Assembly (NCBI GenBank): GCA_002336485.1
Contig: DDCZ01000083.1
Coordinates: 1-42,515 of the forward strand
Length of the DNA stretch: 42,515 bases
Direction of reading: 5' to 3'
Source: Flavobacteriales bacterium UBA1993
GTDB taxonomy: Bacteria > Bacteroidota > Bacteroidia > Flavobacteriales_G > Salibacteraceae
Shown here piece by piece: positions 33,912-41,263 of this stretch. The position numbers were made by a program, and so were the translations under genes. Numbering within the stretch: position 1 is the first letter of the stretch; each line of letters opens with the position of its first letter. The notes under the pieces are model-generated. The model saw only the letters and a list, made by a program, of their open reading frames with translations, was not told the origin of the DNA and did not search any database.

Positions 33912-35342
33912 TTAATCAGCGCTGGCCTGTCCTCGATCCATAATTTTCTCAATCTCCGAAATCTTTTTCGGCGCTCCGCTGGATAGAAGTTTTGCAGCTC
34001 CTGCGGTGATAAGGATATCATCCTCTATTCGCACGTAAATATCCCACCACTTTGGATCGCAGGGCGACCCGTGTGGAATATATATTCCTGGCTCAATGGT
34101 GATGACCTCACCTGGTTGAAGTGAACTATAAATGCCTGAATCGTGCACATCAAGTCCTAGATAATGACTTGTACCATGAATGAAGTAGTCCCCAATTTCT
34201 GACCACTGTGTAATGATCCCATTTTTGATCAATCCTTTCCCGATGGTTCGGAATGCCTCTTCGTGTGGCGTCCAAAACTTGTATCCCGGTGTAGCGTATC
34301 TTATGGCCACGGACTGTGCATCCAAAACAATCTGGTAGATAATGGCCTGTTCTGCGCTGAATGTGCCATCAATAGGAATTGTTCTGGTTACATCTGCGGC
34401 ATACCCTTCGTATTCCGCTCCTATGTCTATAACGACTAAATCACCTGGAATGAGCAACGACTCGTTTGAGGTATAGTGCATAATCCCTCCATTGCTTCCA
34501 CCAGCAACGATGGAAGGAAAGGCTGCTCCACTGGCGCCGTTTGATCGAAACGTATATTCAATGAGCGCTTCAACTTGATATTCGGTCATCCCAGGCACTA
34601 TTGATCGCATGGCATTCTTTTGAGCTTCACACGTAATGTCGATTGCCTGCTGCAACATTGCGATCTCTTCCGCAGACTTATGTTGCCGCAAAAATCCAAA
34701 CAGGTCTTCAGCAGCATTTACTTTTATCTGAACACCGGCGCGTTCTGCTTTTGCTTTAAGGTGCTTATCCATGCTCATCAGATCGCCGGGGTGTTCCTTG
34801 TCGTCCCGTTCGATCCACTGGTTGGCGTTGCTGTATACGAAATCAAAGTCTTTGAAAGGAATGGGCATCGATTTAAAGTCGATGTTAGACATGACATTGG
34901 CAGCGCCACTTACCTCTTTTGCCTCAGCAAGCCCCAGCATTCTCCCCGTCCATCGTTCCTTCTTAACGTTCTTAGATTCGACGAACAAAATTTCATTTAG
35001 CCATTCGCCGTCAATTTCAACTGAATCCTTAAACAAAAGGAGCATTGAGTTCGGTTCTTCAATTCCAGTGAAATAATAGAAGTCAGGATCTTGATGATAC
35101 CTATAGTCGATATCGTTTGATCGCGTTTTTTGTGGAGCGGAGAGTAATACCACCACGACACTATCGCCCATGGTATCTCGCAGCCTATTCCTGTTTCGAA
35201 CGAAAAAATCTGCCGACAGCTCTTCATCAATCACAGGAAGGTTTGCGAACTTGAGCGGACTGTTTTCTTGGGCTTGAAAATCCATAATTCCAAGACCTAA
35301 AAAAACGCATACAAGAAGTGCTTGATGGGTATACCGTGCCAT
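33912..35342 (-). CDS. Secreted aminopeptidase P (Xaa-Pro aminopeptidase)
   Basis: M24 metallopeptidase of 476 residues, removing an N-terminal residue before proline. Start ATG 35342 gives a signal peptide (HQALLVCVFLGLGIMDFQAQ), so it is exported. N-terminal creatinase-like domain about 45-200; catalytic pita-bread domain about 215-470. Metal ligands are visible: VVIDIGAEYEGYAADVTRTI (two Asp), GTSHYLGLDVHD (His), ITIEPGIYI (Glu) and YVRIEDDILIT (Glu). A longer reading to 35435 adds 31 residues without signal character. A terminator from rpmB sits upstream. Confidence 0.92.
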   Translation of the reverse strand: MARYTHQALLVCVFLGLGIMDFQAQENSPLKFANLPVIDEELSADFFVRNRNRLRDTMGDSVVVVLLSAPQKTRSNDIDYRYHQDPDFYYFTGIEEPNSMLLLFKDSVEIDGEWLNEILFVESKNVKKERWTGRMLGLAEAKEVSGAANVMSNIDFKSMPIPFKDFDFVYSNANQWIERDDKEHPGDLMSMDKHLKAKAERAGVQIKVNAAEDLFGFLRQHKSAEEIAMLQQAIDITCEAQKNAMRSIVPGMTEYQVEALIEYTFRSNGASGAAFPSIVAGGSNGGIMHYTSNESLLIPGDLVVIDIGAEYEGYAADVTRTIPIDGTFSAEQAIIYQIVLDAQSVAIRYATPGYKFWTPHEEAFRTIGKGLIKNGIITQWSEIGDYFIHGTSHYLGLDVHDSGIYSSLQPGEVITIEPGIYIPHGSPCDPKWWDIYVRIEDDILITAGAAKLLSSGAPKKISEIEKIMDRGQASAD

Positions 35343-35420
35343 GGTACAAAACAACAGGGAAGAAGCGTCGTATTTCGTGGCCAAACGCGCAGTTACTAAC
35401 CCCTTAAAGTGAACAGCAAC

Positions 35421-35465
35421 AAAAAAGGCCATCAACTCGATAATATCGAGCGGATGGCCTTTTCT
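35421..35465 (-). terminator. Rho-independent terminator of rpmB
   Basis: Minus strand: AAAAGGCCATC, CG, CTCGAT, ATT, ATCGAG, TT, GATGGCC followed by TTTTTT. The outer stem GGCCATC/GATGGCC and inner stem CTCGAT/ATCGAG are both perfect. The A run on the other side would allow some function on the plus strand, though no plus gene ends here. Confidence 0.9.
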
Positions 35466-35480
35466 TTTAGGTTTAACAAC

Positions 35481-35711
35481 CTACATAAATCCTTTTTCCT
35501 TGGCGGTTTTAATACACGCAGAAATTCCGTTTTTGTTGATGTTTCGAATAGCGGCTGCGCTTACTCGAAGTTCAATCCATTTATCTTCTTCTGGAATGAA
35601 GAATCGCTTTTTCTGCAAATTCACATTAAATCTACGCTTTGACTTAGCGTTTGAGTGTGAAACGTTGTTTCCTGATTGTGCTATCTTACCTGTTAACTGA
35701 CAAATTCTCAT
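35481..35711 (-). CDS. rpmB: 50S ribosomal protein L28
   Basis: Large-subunit ribosomal protein of 76 residues: MRICQLTGKIAQSGNNVSHS, KSKRRFNVNLQKKRFFIPEE and IRNINKNGISACIKTAKEKG are all L28 signature segments. Its promoter box TATATTTG lies 31 bases upstream in the short gap after cinA. The transcript ends at a strong terminator 16 bases after the stop. The gene usually heads rpmB-rpmG-DUF4295-ftsY in Flavobacteria; here no rpmG fits in the 138 bases that follow. A short hairpin (CCGTT-TTG-AACGG) lies in the 5' leader. Confidence 0.95.
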   Translation of the reverse strand: MRICQLTGKIAQSGNNVSHSNAKSKRRFNVNLQKKRFFIPEEDKWIELRVSAAAIRNINKNGISACIKTAKEKGFM

Positions 35712-35742
35712 GACGTGCTTTTTAACCGTTCAAAACGGGCTG

Positions 35743-35750
35743 CAAATATA
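35743..35750 (-). promoter_or_regulatory. -7 box of rpmB
   Basis: TATATTTG on the minus strand matches TAnnTTTG exactly, 31 bases before ATG 35711 and in the 47-base gap after the cinA stop. No clear TTG is at the right distance. Confidence 0.5.
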
Positions 35751-35758
35751 GATCATTA

Positions 35759-37039
35759 TTATTTTAAATAAAGCGATTCGAGCTCACTAATTTTTACACT
35801 CTTAATAATCTCCTTTCTAAGCAGCTGAAGTGCTTGTAATGCTGTCTTTCGAATGTTGCGTTCGCGCTTGTCTCCCATGCTAAATTTTAAAGCAAATGTT
35901 TCGGTTGGCGTGGCCACCCCAATCCACACTGTTCCAACAGGTTTGTCCGGAGTACCGCCACCCGGGCCGGCAATGCCAGTGGACGAAATCGCGAAGTCAG
36001 TTTTATATAAATCACGCACGCCCGCAGCCATTTGCTTGGCAACCTCCTCACTGACGGCTCCAACATCATTTAAATCAGCCTGGCTCACGTCCAACGCTCT
36101 GGTTTTAGCTTCATAGCTATAGGTAACAGCTGACCCCATAAAATAGGAGCTACTGCCAGAAATTGAAGTTATCAAATGCGATATATATCCGCCCGTGCAG
36201 CTCTCTGCTATGGCCAATGTATATCCGTATCTCGTTAAAAGTTTACCCACAACAGACTCTAACGTTTCGCGCTGGAACCCAAACGCATAATCTTTAATGA
36301 GTGGCAACAAGGCCTCAACCCTGTCGTGAATGATTTCTTGACCTTTCCCGCCCGACTCATCATTTATAGAAAGCCTCAATCGAACCGCACCCGGCGACGG
36401 CAAATATGCCAGCTTCACATTGTCTATTGCGAGCCCATCTTCCCACTCATTGATTATCTCCATTAAGGAGCTTTCGCCGATGCCTTGGGTGAGAATGGTT
36501 CTATGAATGATGTTTTGGAGCTTTAGTTTCTTCTTTATTTCCGGGACCGCCGCGTCTGAGAAAATGTGTTTCATCTCGAATGGCACCCCTGGCATGCTAA
36601 TGAATACGCACCCATTTTTCTCGAACCACATTCCAGGGGCAGACCCAAGTGAATTGGTTAACACCTCGCACTTTTCGGGGACTCTGGCTTGATTCACATT
36701 CACCTCAGGCATGGGAATTCCACGCAACCGAAAGTGCTCCTTCACTCGTTCCAATACTTTTGGATCTACTTTCCAGCCACTGTCAAACCAGCGGGCTAAA
36801 GCGTCTTTGGTTATATCATCTTTTGTTGGACCCAATCCACCCGTCATAAGAACCAATCGAACATCTTTCGGCACAATATCAAGCGCCCCATGTATGGCAC
36901 TTCTTGTATCGGCGATGCTGAAAATTGAGTCGATTGAGATCCCGAGACTATTAAGTTCGGTTGCCAGCCACGCTGAATTTGTGTCAACAATTTGACCGAT
37001 TAAAATTTCATCGCCAATGGTGATTATCTGTGCCTTCAT
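35759..37039 (-). CDS. cinA: CinA-family protein (nicotinamide-nucleotide amidase)
   Basis: 426 residues. The N-terminal MoeA-like domain (IITIGDEILIGQIVDTNS, MTGGLGPTKDDITKD, ISMPGVPFEM) is followed by a C-terminal PncC-type domain with LAIAESCTGGYISHLIT and STGIAGPGGGTPDKPVGTVWIG. PncC domains deamidate NMN; the N-terminal domain hydrolyses ADP-ribose in related proteins. Length is normal. It is transcribed toward rpmB with a 47-base gap, which is the usual flavobacterial order. It is divergent from the nucleoside phosphorylase gene. Confidence 0.95.
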   Translation of the reverse strand: MKAQIITIGDEILIGQIVDTNSAWLATELNSLGISIDSIFSIADTRSAIHGALDIVPKDVRLVLMTGGLGPTKDDITKDALARWFDSGWKVDPKVLERVKEHFRLRGIPMPEVNVNQARVPEKCEVLTNSLGSAPGMWFEKNGCVFISMPGVPFEMKHIFSDAAVPEIKKKLKLQNIIHRTILTQGIGESSLMEIINEWEDGLAIDNVKLAYLPSPGAVRLRLSINDESGGKGQEIIHDRVEALLPLIKDYAFGFQRETLESVVGKLLTRYGYTLAIAESCTGGYISHLITSISGSSSYFMGSAVTYSYEAKTRALDVSQADLNDVGAVSEEVAKQMAAGVRDLYKTDFAISSTGIAGPGGGTPDKPVGTVWIGVATPTETFALKFSMGDKRERNIRKTALQALQLLRKEIIKSVKISELESLYLK

Positions 37040-37065
37040 TCGGGGTTAAAACTATCAATTTGATG

Positions 37066-37073
37066 TAGGTTTG
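37066..37073 (+). promoter_or_regulatory. -7 box of the nucleoside phosphorylase gene
   Basis: TAGGTTTG matches TAnnTTTG exactly and lies 18 bases before ATG 37092. No TTG is found 17-23 bases upstream. Confidence 0.45.
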
Positions 37074-37091
37074 ATTCCTGAATTTTTCAAC

Positions 37092-37955
37092 ATGAGTCAA
37101 CCCGAGACAGAATTGATACTTAATGCGGATGGGAGTGTTTATCATTTGCATCTGAAAAATGAACACATCGCCGACACCGTGTTGCTTGTGGGCGACCCGG
37201 GGCGTGTGGAACGCATCAGTAGTTTCTTCGATTCCATTGAATTCACCATATCCAATCGTGAGTTTGCCACGCATACTGGGATGTACAATGGAAAACGCGT
37301 TACTGCCTTGAGCACAGGTATTGGCACCGATAATTTAGACATCGTAGTGAATGAATTGGACGCGGCGGTGAACATTAATCCTGCGACCAAGGAAACCAAT
37401 TCATCACTCCGCTCATTAAATCTGATTCGACTCGGAACCTGCGGCGCTCTTCAGGCAGATCTCGATGTGGACAGCGTGGCGATTACGGAGCATAGTATTG
37501 GACTAGATGGTGTGCGACATTTCTATGACATCGAACCTTCCAGCGCAGAACGAAAGCTAGAAATTGCATTTCAAGCTCACATGGGGTTTAATGAAAAGAT
37601 CAATAAGGGATACGCTTCATCAGCTGACCCGCAACTCTTATCAACATTTGAAACAATAGGAAGTTCTGGAATAACTGTCACAGCAAATGGTTTTTTCGGC
37701 CCCCAAGGCAGGGTTTTGCGACTACCACTATCTACACCAAACGTAAATGAGAGCCTCACATCCTTTCATCACGAAAGTGGCCGAATCATCAACTATGAGA
37801 TGGAAAGCTCAGCTCTCTACAGCCTTGGAAAGGCACTTGGTCACAGATGCTTGTGTATGTGCGTCATAATTGGCAATCGCTTGGCTGGAAAGTTCAGTAA
37901 AGACTACCATCCAGCTATAGATAACTTGATCAAATCGACCTTAAACAACCTATAA
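37092..37955 (+). CDS. Nucleoside phosphorylase (uridine-phosphorylase-like)
   Basis: PNP/UDP superfamily enzyme, 287 residues. VLLVGDPGRVERISSFFD carries the phosphate-binding GDPGR motif. THTGMYNGKRVTALSTGIGTDNLDIVVNEL and LNLIRLGTCGALQADL are core segments. IINYEMESSALYSLGKALGH carries the EMES motif that binds ribose hydroxyls. It cleaves a nucleoside with phosphate in salvage; the motif set points to uridine phosphorylase rather than purine-specific types. ATG 37092 is preferred over an in-frame codon 21 bases earlier inside the -7 box. Confidence 0.9.
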   Translation: MSQPETELILNADGSVYHLHLKNEHIADTVLLVGDPGRVERISSFFDSIEFTISNREFATHTGMYNGKRVTALSTGIGTDNLDIVVNELDAAVNINPATKETNSSLRSLNLIRLGTCGALQADLDVDSVAITEHSIGLDGVRHFYDIEPSSAERKLEIAFQAHMGFNEKINKGYASSADPQLLSTFETIGSSGITVTANGFFGPQGRVLRLPLSTPNVNESLTSFHHESGRIINYEMESSALYSLGKALGHRCLCMCVIIGNRLAGKFSKDYHPAIDNLIKSTLNNL

Positions 37956-38022
37956 TCAGTAGGTTAATGCAATTAACAATCAAGGACTCATAAGCTGAGT
38001 TTTGGTAAATTTTTCCGGGATT

Positions 38023-38046
38023 TAATGCCCTTAATTTTGGGCATTA
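38023..38046 (+). promoter_or_regulatory. 8-bp inverted repeat with -7 box, touching a GTG start
   Basis: TAATGCCC (38023-38030), an 8-base loop, then GGGCATTA (38039-38046) directly before GTG 38047. TAATTTTG (38032-38039), an exact -7 box, is within it. It could be an operator or a hairpin hiding the start. No T-tail follows, so a terminator is unlikely. Confidence 0.45.
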
Positions 38047-38931
38047 GTGAAAGACGAACAAGACATATCCTCTTTAATTCATTTGTTAGACGATCCCGAT
38101 GAAGGCATCTATAGCCATATAAGGATTCAGATTTTAGCTTTAGGCGAGGAGATAATTCCAAATCTGGAAAACGCTTGGGAGACAAATATTTTCGGTGTTT
38201 TATTTCAAAACCGAATTGAGCAGCTGATACACGACATTCAATTCGAGGCTTTGCTAAAGCACCTTGAAATGTGGAAAAACGCGGGTGCGGCGAGCTTATT
38301 AGATGGGGTCATACTTATTGATCGATTTCAATATCCCGACTTCGATCAGGAGCAAATGCTCAAGACACTCGAACAAATTCAGCAGGATATCTGGCTTGAG
38401 CTCAATGCCAACCTTACCGCATTTGAGCAGGTCAAGGTCATGAATCACATCTTATATGAGGTGTATGGCTTTAACGGAAACACGAACAACTATCACAATC
38501 CGAAGAACTCCTTCCTCAATATTGTATTAGAATCTAAGAAGGGAAACCCGCTCAGTCTTAGCTTGATCTATTCCATCATTGCACAAAATTTAGATCTACC
38601 AATTTACGGGGTTAACCTTCCTCGTCATTTTGTTTTGGCCTATTTAGATCGATTTAGTTTGTACAAAACGAACAACATTTACACCGCTGATGTGCTGTTT
38701 TACATCAATCCATTTAGCAAAGGAACTGTCTTTAGCGTGAAGGAAATTGATCACTTTCTGGAACAGCTTAAGTTGGAACAAGACCCGAAATACTACCAAC
38801 CTTGCACAAACGTAGATATCTTAATTCGAGCCCTAAGCAACCTATCTAACAGCTATACAAAGCTTGGTGACACGGCCAAAGTAGAGGAGATTAAAAAGAT
38901 GATGGGCGTGCTAGAAAAGCCGGCTGACTAA
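38047..38931 (+). CDS. SirB1/transglutaminase-like family protein
   Basis: 294-residue cytoplasmic protein of the SirB1-like (COG2912-type) group. The core is AFEQVKVMNHILYEVYGFNGN, followed by NSFLNIVLESKKGNPLSLSLIYSIIAQNLDLPIYGVNLPRHFVLAYL. The GNPLSL and NLPRHF segments are diagnostic. The N-terminal about 100 residues are helical (HEAT-like) and the last part looks like a TPR. The catalytic Cys of true transglutaminases is not visible, as in other SirB1 proteins. The start is GTG, right behind an inverted repeat. Role unknown; a link to invasion genes is historical. Confidence 0.85.
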   Translation: MKDEQDISSLIHLLDDPDEGIYSHIRIQILALGEEIIPNLENAWETNIFGVLFQNRIEQLIHDIQFEALLKHLEMWKNAGAASLLDGVILIDRFQYPDFDQEQMLKTLEQIQQDIWLELNANLTAFEQVKVMNHILYEVYGFNGNTNNYHNPKNSFLNIVLESKKGNPLSLSLIYSIIAQNLDLPIYGVNLPRHFVLAYLDRFSLYKTNNIYTADVLFYINPFSKGTVFSVKEIDHFLEQLKLEQDPKYYQPCTNVDILIRALSNLSNSYTKLGDTAKVEEIKKMMGVLEKPAD

Positions 38932-38992
38932 TATCATCTAGTCGAACGCAAAACCAGAGCAAGCAAACTGAATTATCTATTCTTTATTGAAC

Positions 38993-39000
38993 TATCTTCG
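38993..39000 (+). promoter_or_regulatory. -7-like box upstream of desaturase
   Basis: TATCTTCG, one mismatch to TAnnTTTG, followed by CGGCC; it lies 63 bases before ATG 39064. The same TTCGCGGCC wording precedes the marC gene. Confidence 0.35.
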
Positions 39001-39012
39001 CGGCCAGATGTT

Positions 39013-39041
39013 CGTTATGTATTACAACTAGACTCATAACG
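39013..39041. promoter_or_regulatory. Inverted repeat in the desaturase leader
   Basis: CGTTATG (39013-39019) and CATAACG (39035-39041) form a perfect 7-bp inverted repeat with 15 bases between, 22 bases before ATG 39064 and downstream of the -7 box. The 22-base centre spacing would suit two half-sites two turns apart. Confidence 0.4.
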
Positions 39042-39063
39042 AGCAATTGACGTAAAATAGCCT

Positions 39064-39810
39064 ATGGAAATTCTGATTTTTTTTGTCGCTCACTGGTATC
39101 TATCTCTGTTTACTCAGACATTTTTTCACCATCGATATGCAGCCCACCAAATGTTTACAATGAGTAAAGGTTGGGAACGCTTTTTCCAAATTTTGTCTTT
39201 GGTGTTTCAAGGCTCAAGCTACTTGAGCGCTTACACGTACGGAATTTTACACCGTCGTCACCACGCATTTGCCGATACAGAACAAGATCCGCACTCTCCA
39301 AAGTATGACAAGAACTTGTTTGCCATGATGTGGCGAACAAAGACCATCTATTCTGACATTTTCTATGGTCGAATAGAGATCGAAGACAAGTGGAAAAAGG
39401 ACCTTCCTGTTTGGGAATCGTTTGAAAAGTTTGCTGACAGCTGGCCAGTTCGAATTTTCTGGGGCGCCTTTTATGTTGTTTTCTATGCCATATTCGCAGA
39501 GCATTGGTGGATGTACTTATTATTACCAATTCACTTCGTGATGGGACCTGCACACGGGGCGGTCATCAACTGGTTCGCGCACAAGTATGGATACACCAAC
39601 TTTAAATTAGAGGACACTTCTAAGAACTTATTACCTGTCGACGTGCTTATGCTAGGTGAAGGATATCACAACAATCATCATAAATTTGGAGGTCGTCCAA
39701 ACTTTGGAGTAAAATGGCACGAGGTTGATCCAGTCTATATTATGATCTGGATATTTGACAAAGTTGGCATTATCAAGCTAAAGCAGCAGCCAGTAAAGAT
39801 TCAGCCTTAA
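39064..39810 (+). CDS. Membrane acyl-CoA/acyl-lipid desaturase
   Basis: Di-iron fatty acid desaturase of 248 residues. The three His boxes are visible: HHRYAAH near residue 22-28, HRRHH near 62-66 and HNNHH near 202-206 with GEGYHNNHHKFG. GRPNFGVKWHEVDPVYIMIWI follows the last box. It is short compared with eukaryotic stearoyl-CoA desaturases but normal for bacterial delta-9-type proteins. It inserts a double bond into fatty acyl chains to keep membranes fluid, as in cold-adapted marine Bacteroidetes. The gene stop overlaps the convergent cytochrome stop (TTAA, 39807-39810). Confidence 0.92.
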   Translation: MEILIFFVAHWYLSLFTQTFFHHRYAAHQMFTMSKGWERFFQILSLVFQGSSYLSAYTYGILHRRHHAFADTEQDPHSPKYDKNLFAMMWRTKTIYSDIFYGRIEIEDKWKKDLPVWESFEKFADSWPVRIFWGAFYVVFYAIFAEHWWMYLLLPIHFVMGPAHGAVINWFAHKYGYTNFKLEDTSKNLLPVDVLMLGEGYHNNHHKFGGRPNFGVKWHEVDPVYIMIWIFDKVGIIKLKQQPVKIQP

Positions 39811-40214
39811 TCTTCCTTGCAGTTTTCTAACTGCGCACGTATCTCAGTAATTCCTGAGTGGCTTTCTTGATGATTGAGGTCTACCATTATGTAATGAACA
39901 ATATTACTGACCTCGGTTTCCGACAGCTGTTGGTTTCCAGCCATCTCCCCATCATACTTCACACCGTTAACGGTTAGCTCACCTTTTACACCATAGCGGA
40001 TAATACACGCCAATTGATCGGCATTCTCAAGCACATAATCGGCATTGGCTAAGGGTGGAAACAGCGCCTCCAATCCTTCACCATTGTCCATATGACAACT
40101 CAGGCAGTTTGCATTGTACAAAGACTTCCCCTGATTTCGTGGTTTATAGTCGCATCCGCTGCCACCTATGAACACCGAAGCAAGAATCAGAATTGCACCT
40201 GCCCTACTTCTCAT
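39807..40214 (-). CDS. Lipoprotein monohaem cytochrome c
   Basis: Small electron carrier of 135 residues. Lipobox GGSGC gives Cys21 as lipid-attached residue. Haem site CLSCH is at 37-41 (YNANCLSCHMDNGEG) and a likely Met ligand is in GEMAGNQQLS. The fold matches class I cytochrome c. Its start overlaps the SCO gene stop by 11 bases, so both are from one mRNA. Together with SCO it suggests a role in terminal oxidase function or assembly. Confidence 0.92.
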   Translation of the reverse strand: MRSRAGAILILASVFIGGSGCDYKPRNQGKSLYNANCLSCHMDNGEGLEALFPPLANADYVLENADQLACIIRYGVKGELTVNGVKYDGEMAGNQQLSETEVSNIVHYIMVDLNHQESHSGITEIRAQLENCKED

Positions 40215-40866
40215 CTTTGGTGTTGTTCAATAAACCTTCAATATCGTCGATGAGCACGTCTACATCCTCCGGATCGGTTCCATCATAAATGCCACGGATC
40301 TGTCGATTCTGATCTACCAGTAAAAAGGCGCCACTGTGCGCAAATCCACCAGGAGCTTTACCGTCTTCTTGTGCCGCGATCATATAGTGCTTTGCCATGC
40401 TATAGATACTATCTCGGTTTCCTGTCATCAGGTGCCACTTCGATGACTCCACACCCAATTTGGTCGCAAACTCTTTTAGTCGAGCCACCGAATCGCGCTT
40501 TGGGTCGATAGAATGGGAGAGTAACAATAGGTTGGGATTATCATAGTATTCCTCATAAACGCGAAGCATTTGCTGCTTCATTTTCGGGCAGATTGTTGGA
40601 CACGATGTGAAGAAAAAATCACTTACGTAAACCTTGCCCTCGACAGACGCTTCTGTAATTTCAGCTCCATCTTGATCATAGAATAAGAATGGCCGAATTT
40701 GCGTGTAAGCCGTATCGGTGATCAGCTTACCATCGGTTATTACATCCGTAACCGCATACGGTCCTAGGACCGGGAGTTCTCTTTTTTCTTGTGTACACGA
40801 TGCTCCAATAACGAGCAGTAAAATCGCACTAATTGCGCCCTTCCAAAACCTTCTTTCCATCATCAA
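40204..40866 (-). CDS. SCO family protein (copper/thiol oxidase assembly)
   Basis: Membrane-anchored thioredoxin-fold protein of 220 residues. Lipobox GASC (Cys24). The copper motif CPTIC is at 89-93 in FFFTSCPTICPKM, with the His of GGFAHSGAFLLVD. The SCO segment LLLLSHSIDPKRDSVARLKEFA is conserved. SCO proteins deliver copper to, or reduce, the CuA site of cytochrome c oxidase. It overlaps the upstream gene by 38 bases and the downstream cytochrome c by 11. Start uncertain among three consecutive Met codons. Confidence 0.93.
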   Translation of the reverse strand: MMMERRFWKGAISAILLLVIGASCTQEKRELPVLGPYAVTDVITDGKLITDTAYTQIRPFLFYDQDGAEITEASVEGKVYVSDFFFTSCPTICPKMKQQMLRVYEEYYDNPNLLLLSHSIDPKRDSVARLKEFATKLGVESSKWHLMTGNRDSIYSMAKHYMIAAQEDGKAPGGFAHSGAFLLVDQNRQIRGIYDGTDPEDVDVLIDDIEGLLNNTKDEK

Positions 40867-41263
40867 TACTCTTCAACATTAGTTCACGTACTTGTGCAAT
40901 TCGAACAATTTCATTTTCGTAGTATGAAATAGCGGAATCCGCATCATGCGAAGCCTCGTAGTACACTTCATAGTCTCCCATCCATGCCATCATCGACTCG
41001 TGGGCCGAATCCAATATAGTCACCTGCGCAACGAGCATTCCTCGGAAAGCAACAACCGAATCACTGGTATCGCCATCTAAGGTCTTTTTCCAATCTTTTA
41101 TATCTGTGCTTAGCTCAACGATGTTGCCCATTTTCGGCATCACCTCATCGTGAATCTCAATGCACTCCGTTTTTAGCGCATCTACTTTATCCATTTTCGG
41201 ATCCGAGCAAGATGACAACACCACCCCGAGCCCAACTATCAACGCGACTAATTTCCAATTCAT
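40829..41263 (-). CDS. Lipoprotein of unknown function
   Basis: 144-residue lipoprotein. Lipobox LSSC with Cys19, mature SDPKMDKVDALKTECIE. The rest is helical and charged, without repeats; similar small lipoproteins are often labelled viral A-type inclusion protein in Bacteroidetes, a name without functional meaning. It begins with an ATGA overlap with the M20 gene stop (41260-41263) and overlaps the SCO start by 38 bases, so it is inside one operon. Periplasmic or outer-membrane location follows from the lipobox. Confidence 0.82.
   Translation of the reverse strand: MNWKLVALIVGLGVVLSSCSDPKMDKVDALKTECIEIHDEVMPKMGNIVELSTDIKDWKKTLDGDTSDSVVAFRGMLVAQVTILDSAHESMMAWMGDYEVYYEASHDADSAISYYENEIVRIAQVRELMLKSIDDGKKVLEGRN

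Noticed and set aside
37988..38185. Minus-strand open frame across the SirB1 gene start
   Set aside because: No domain, and it spans the inverted repeat and the start of a convincing gene.
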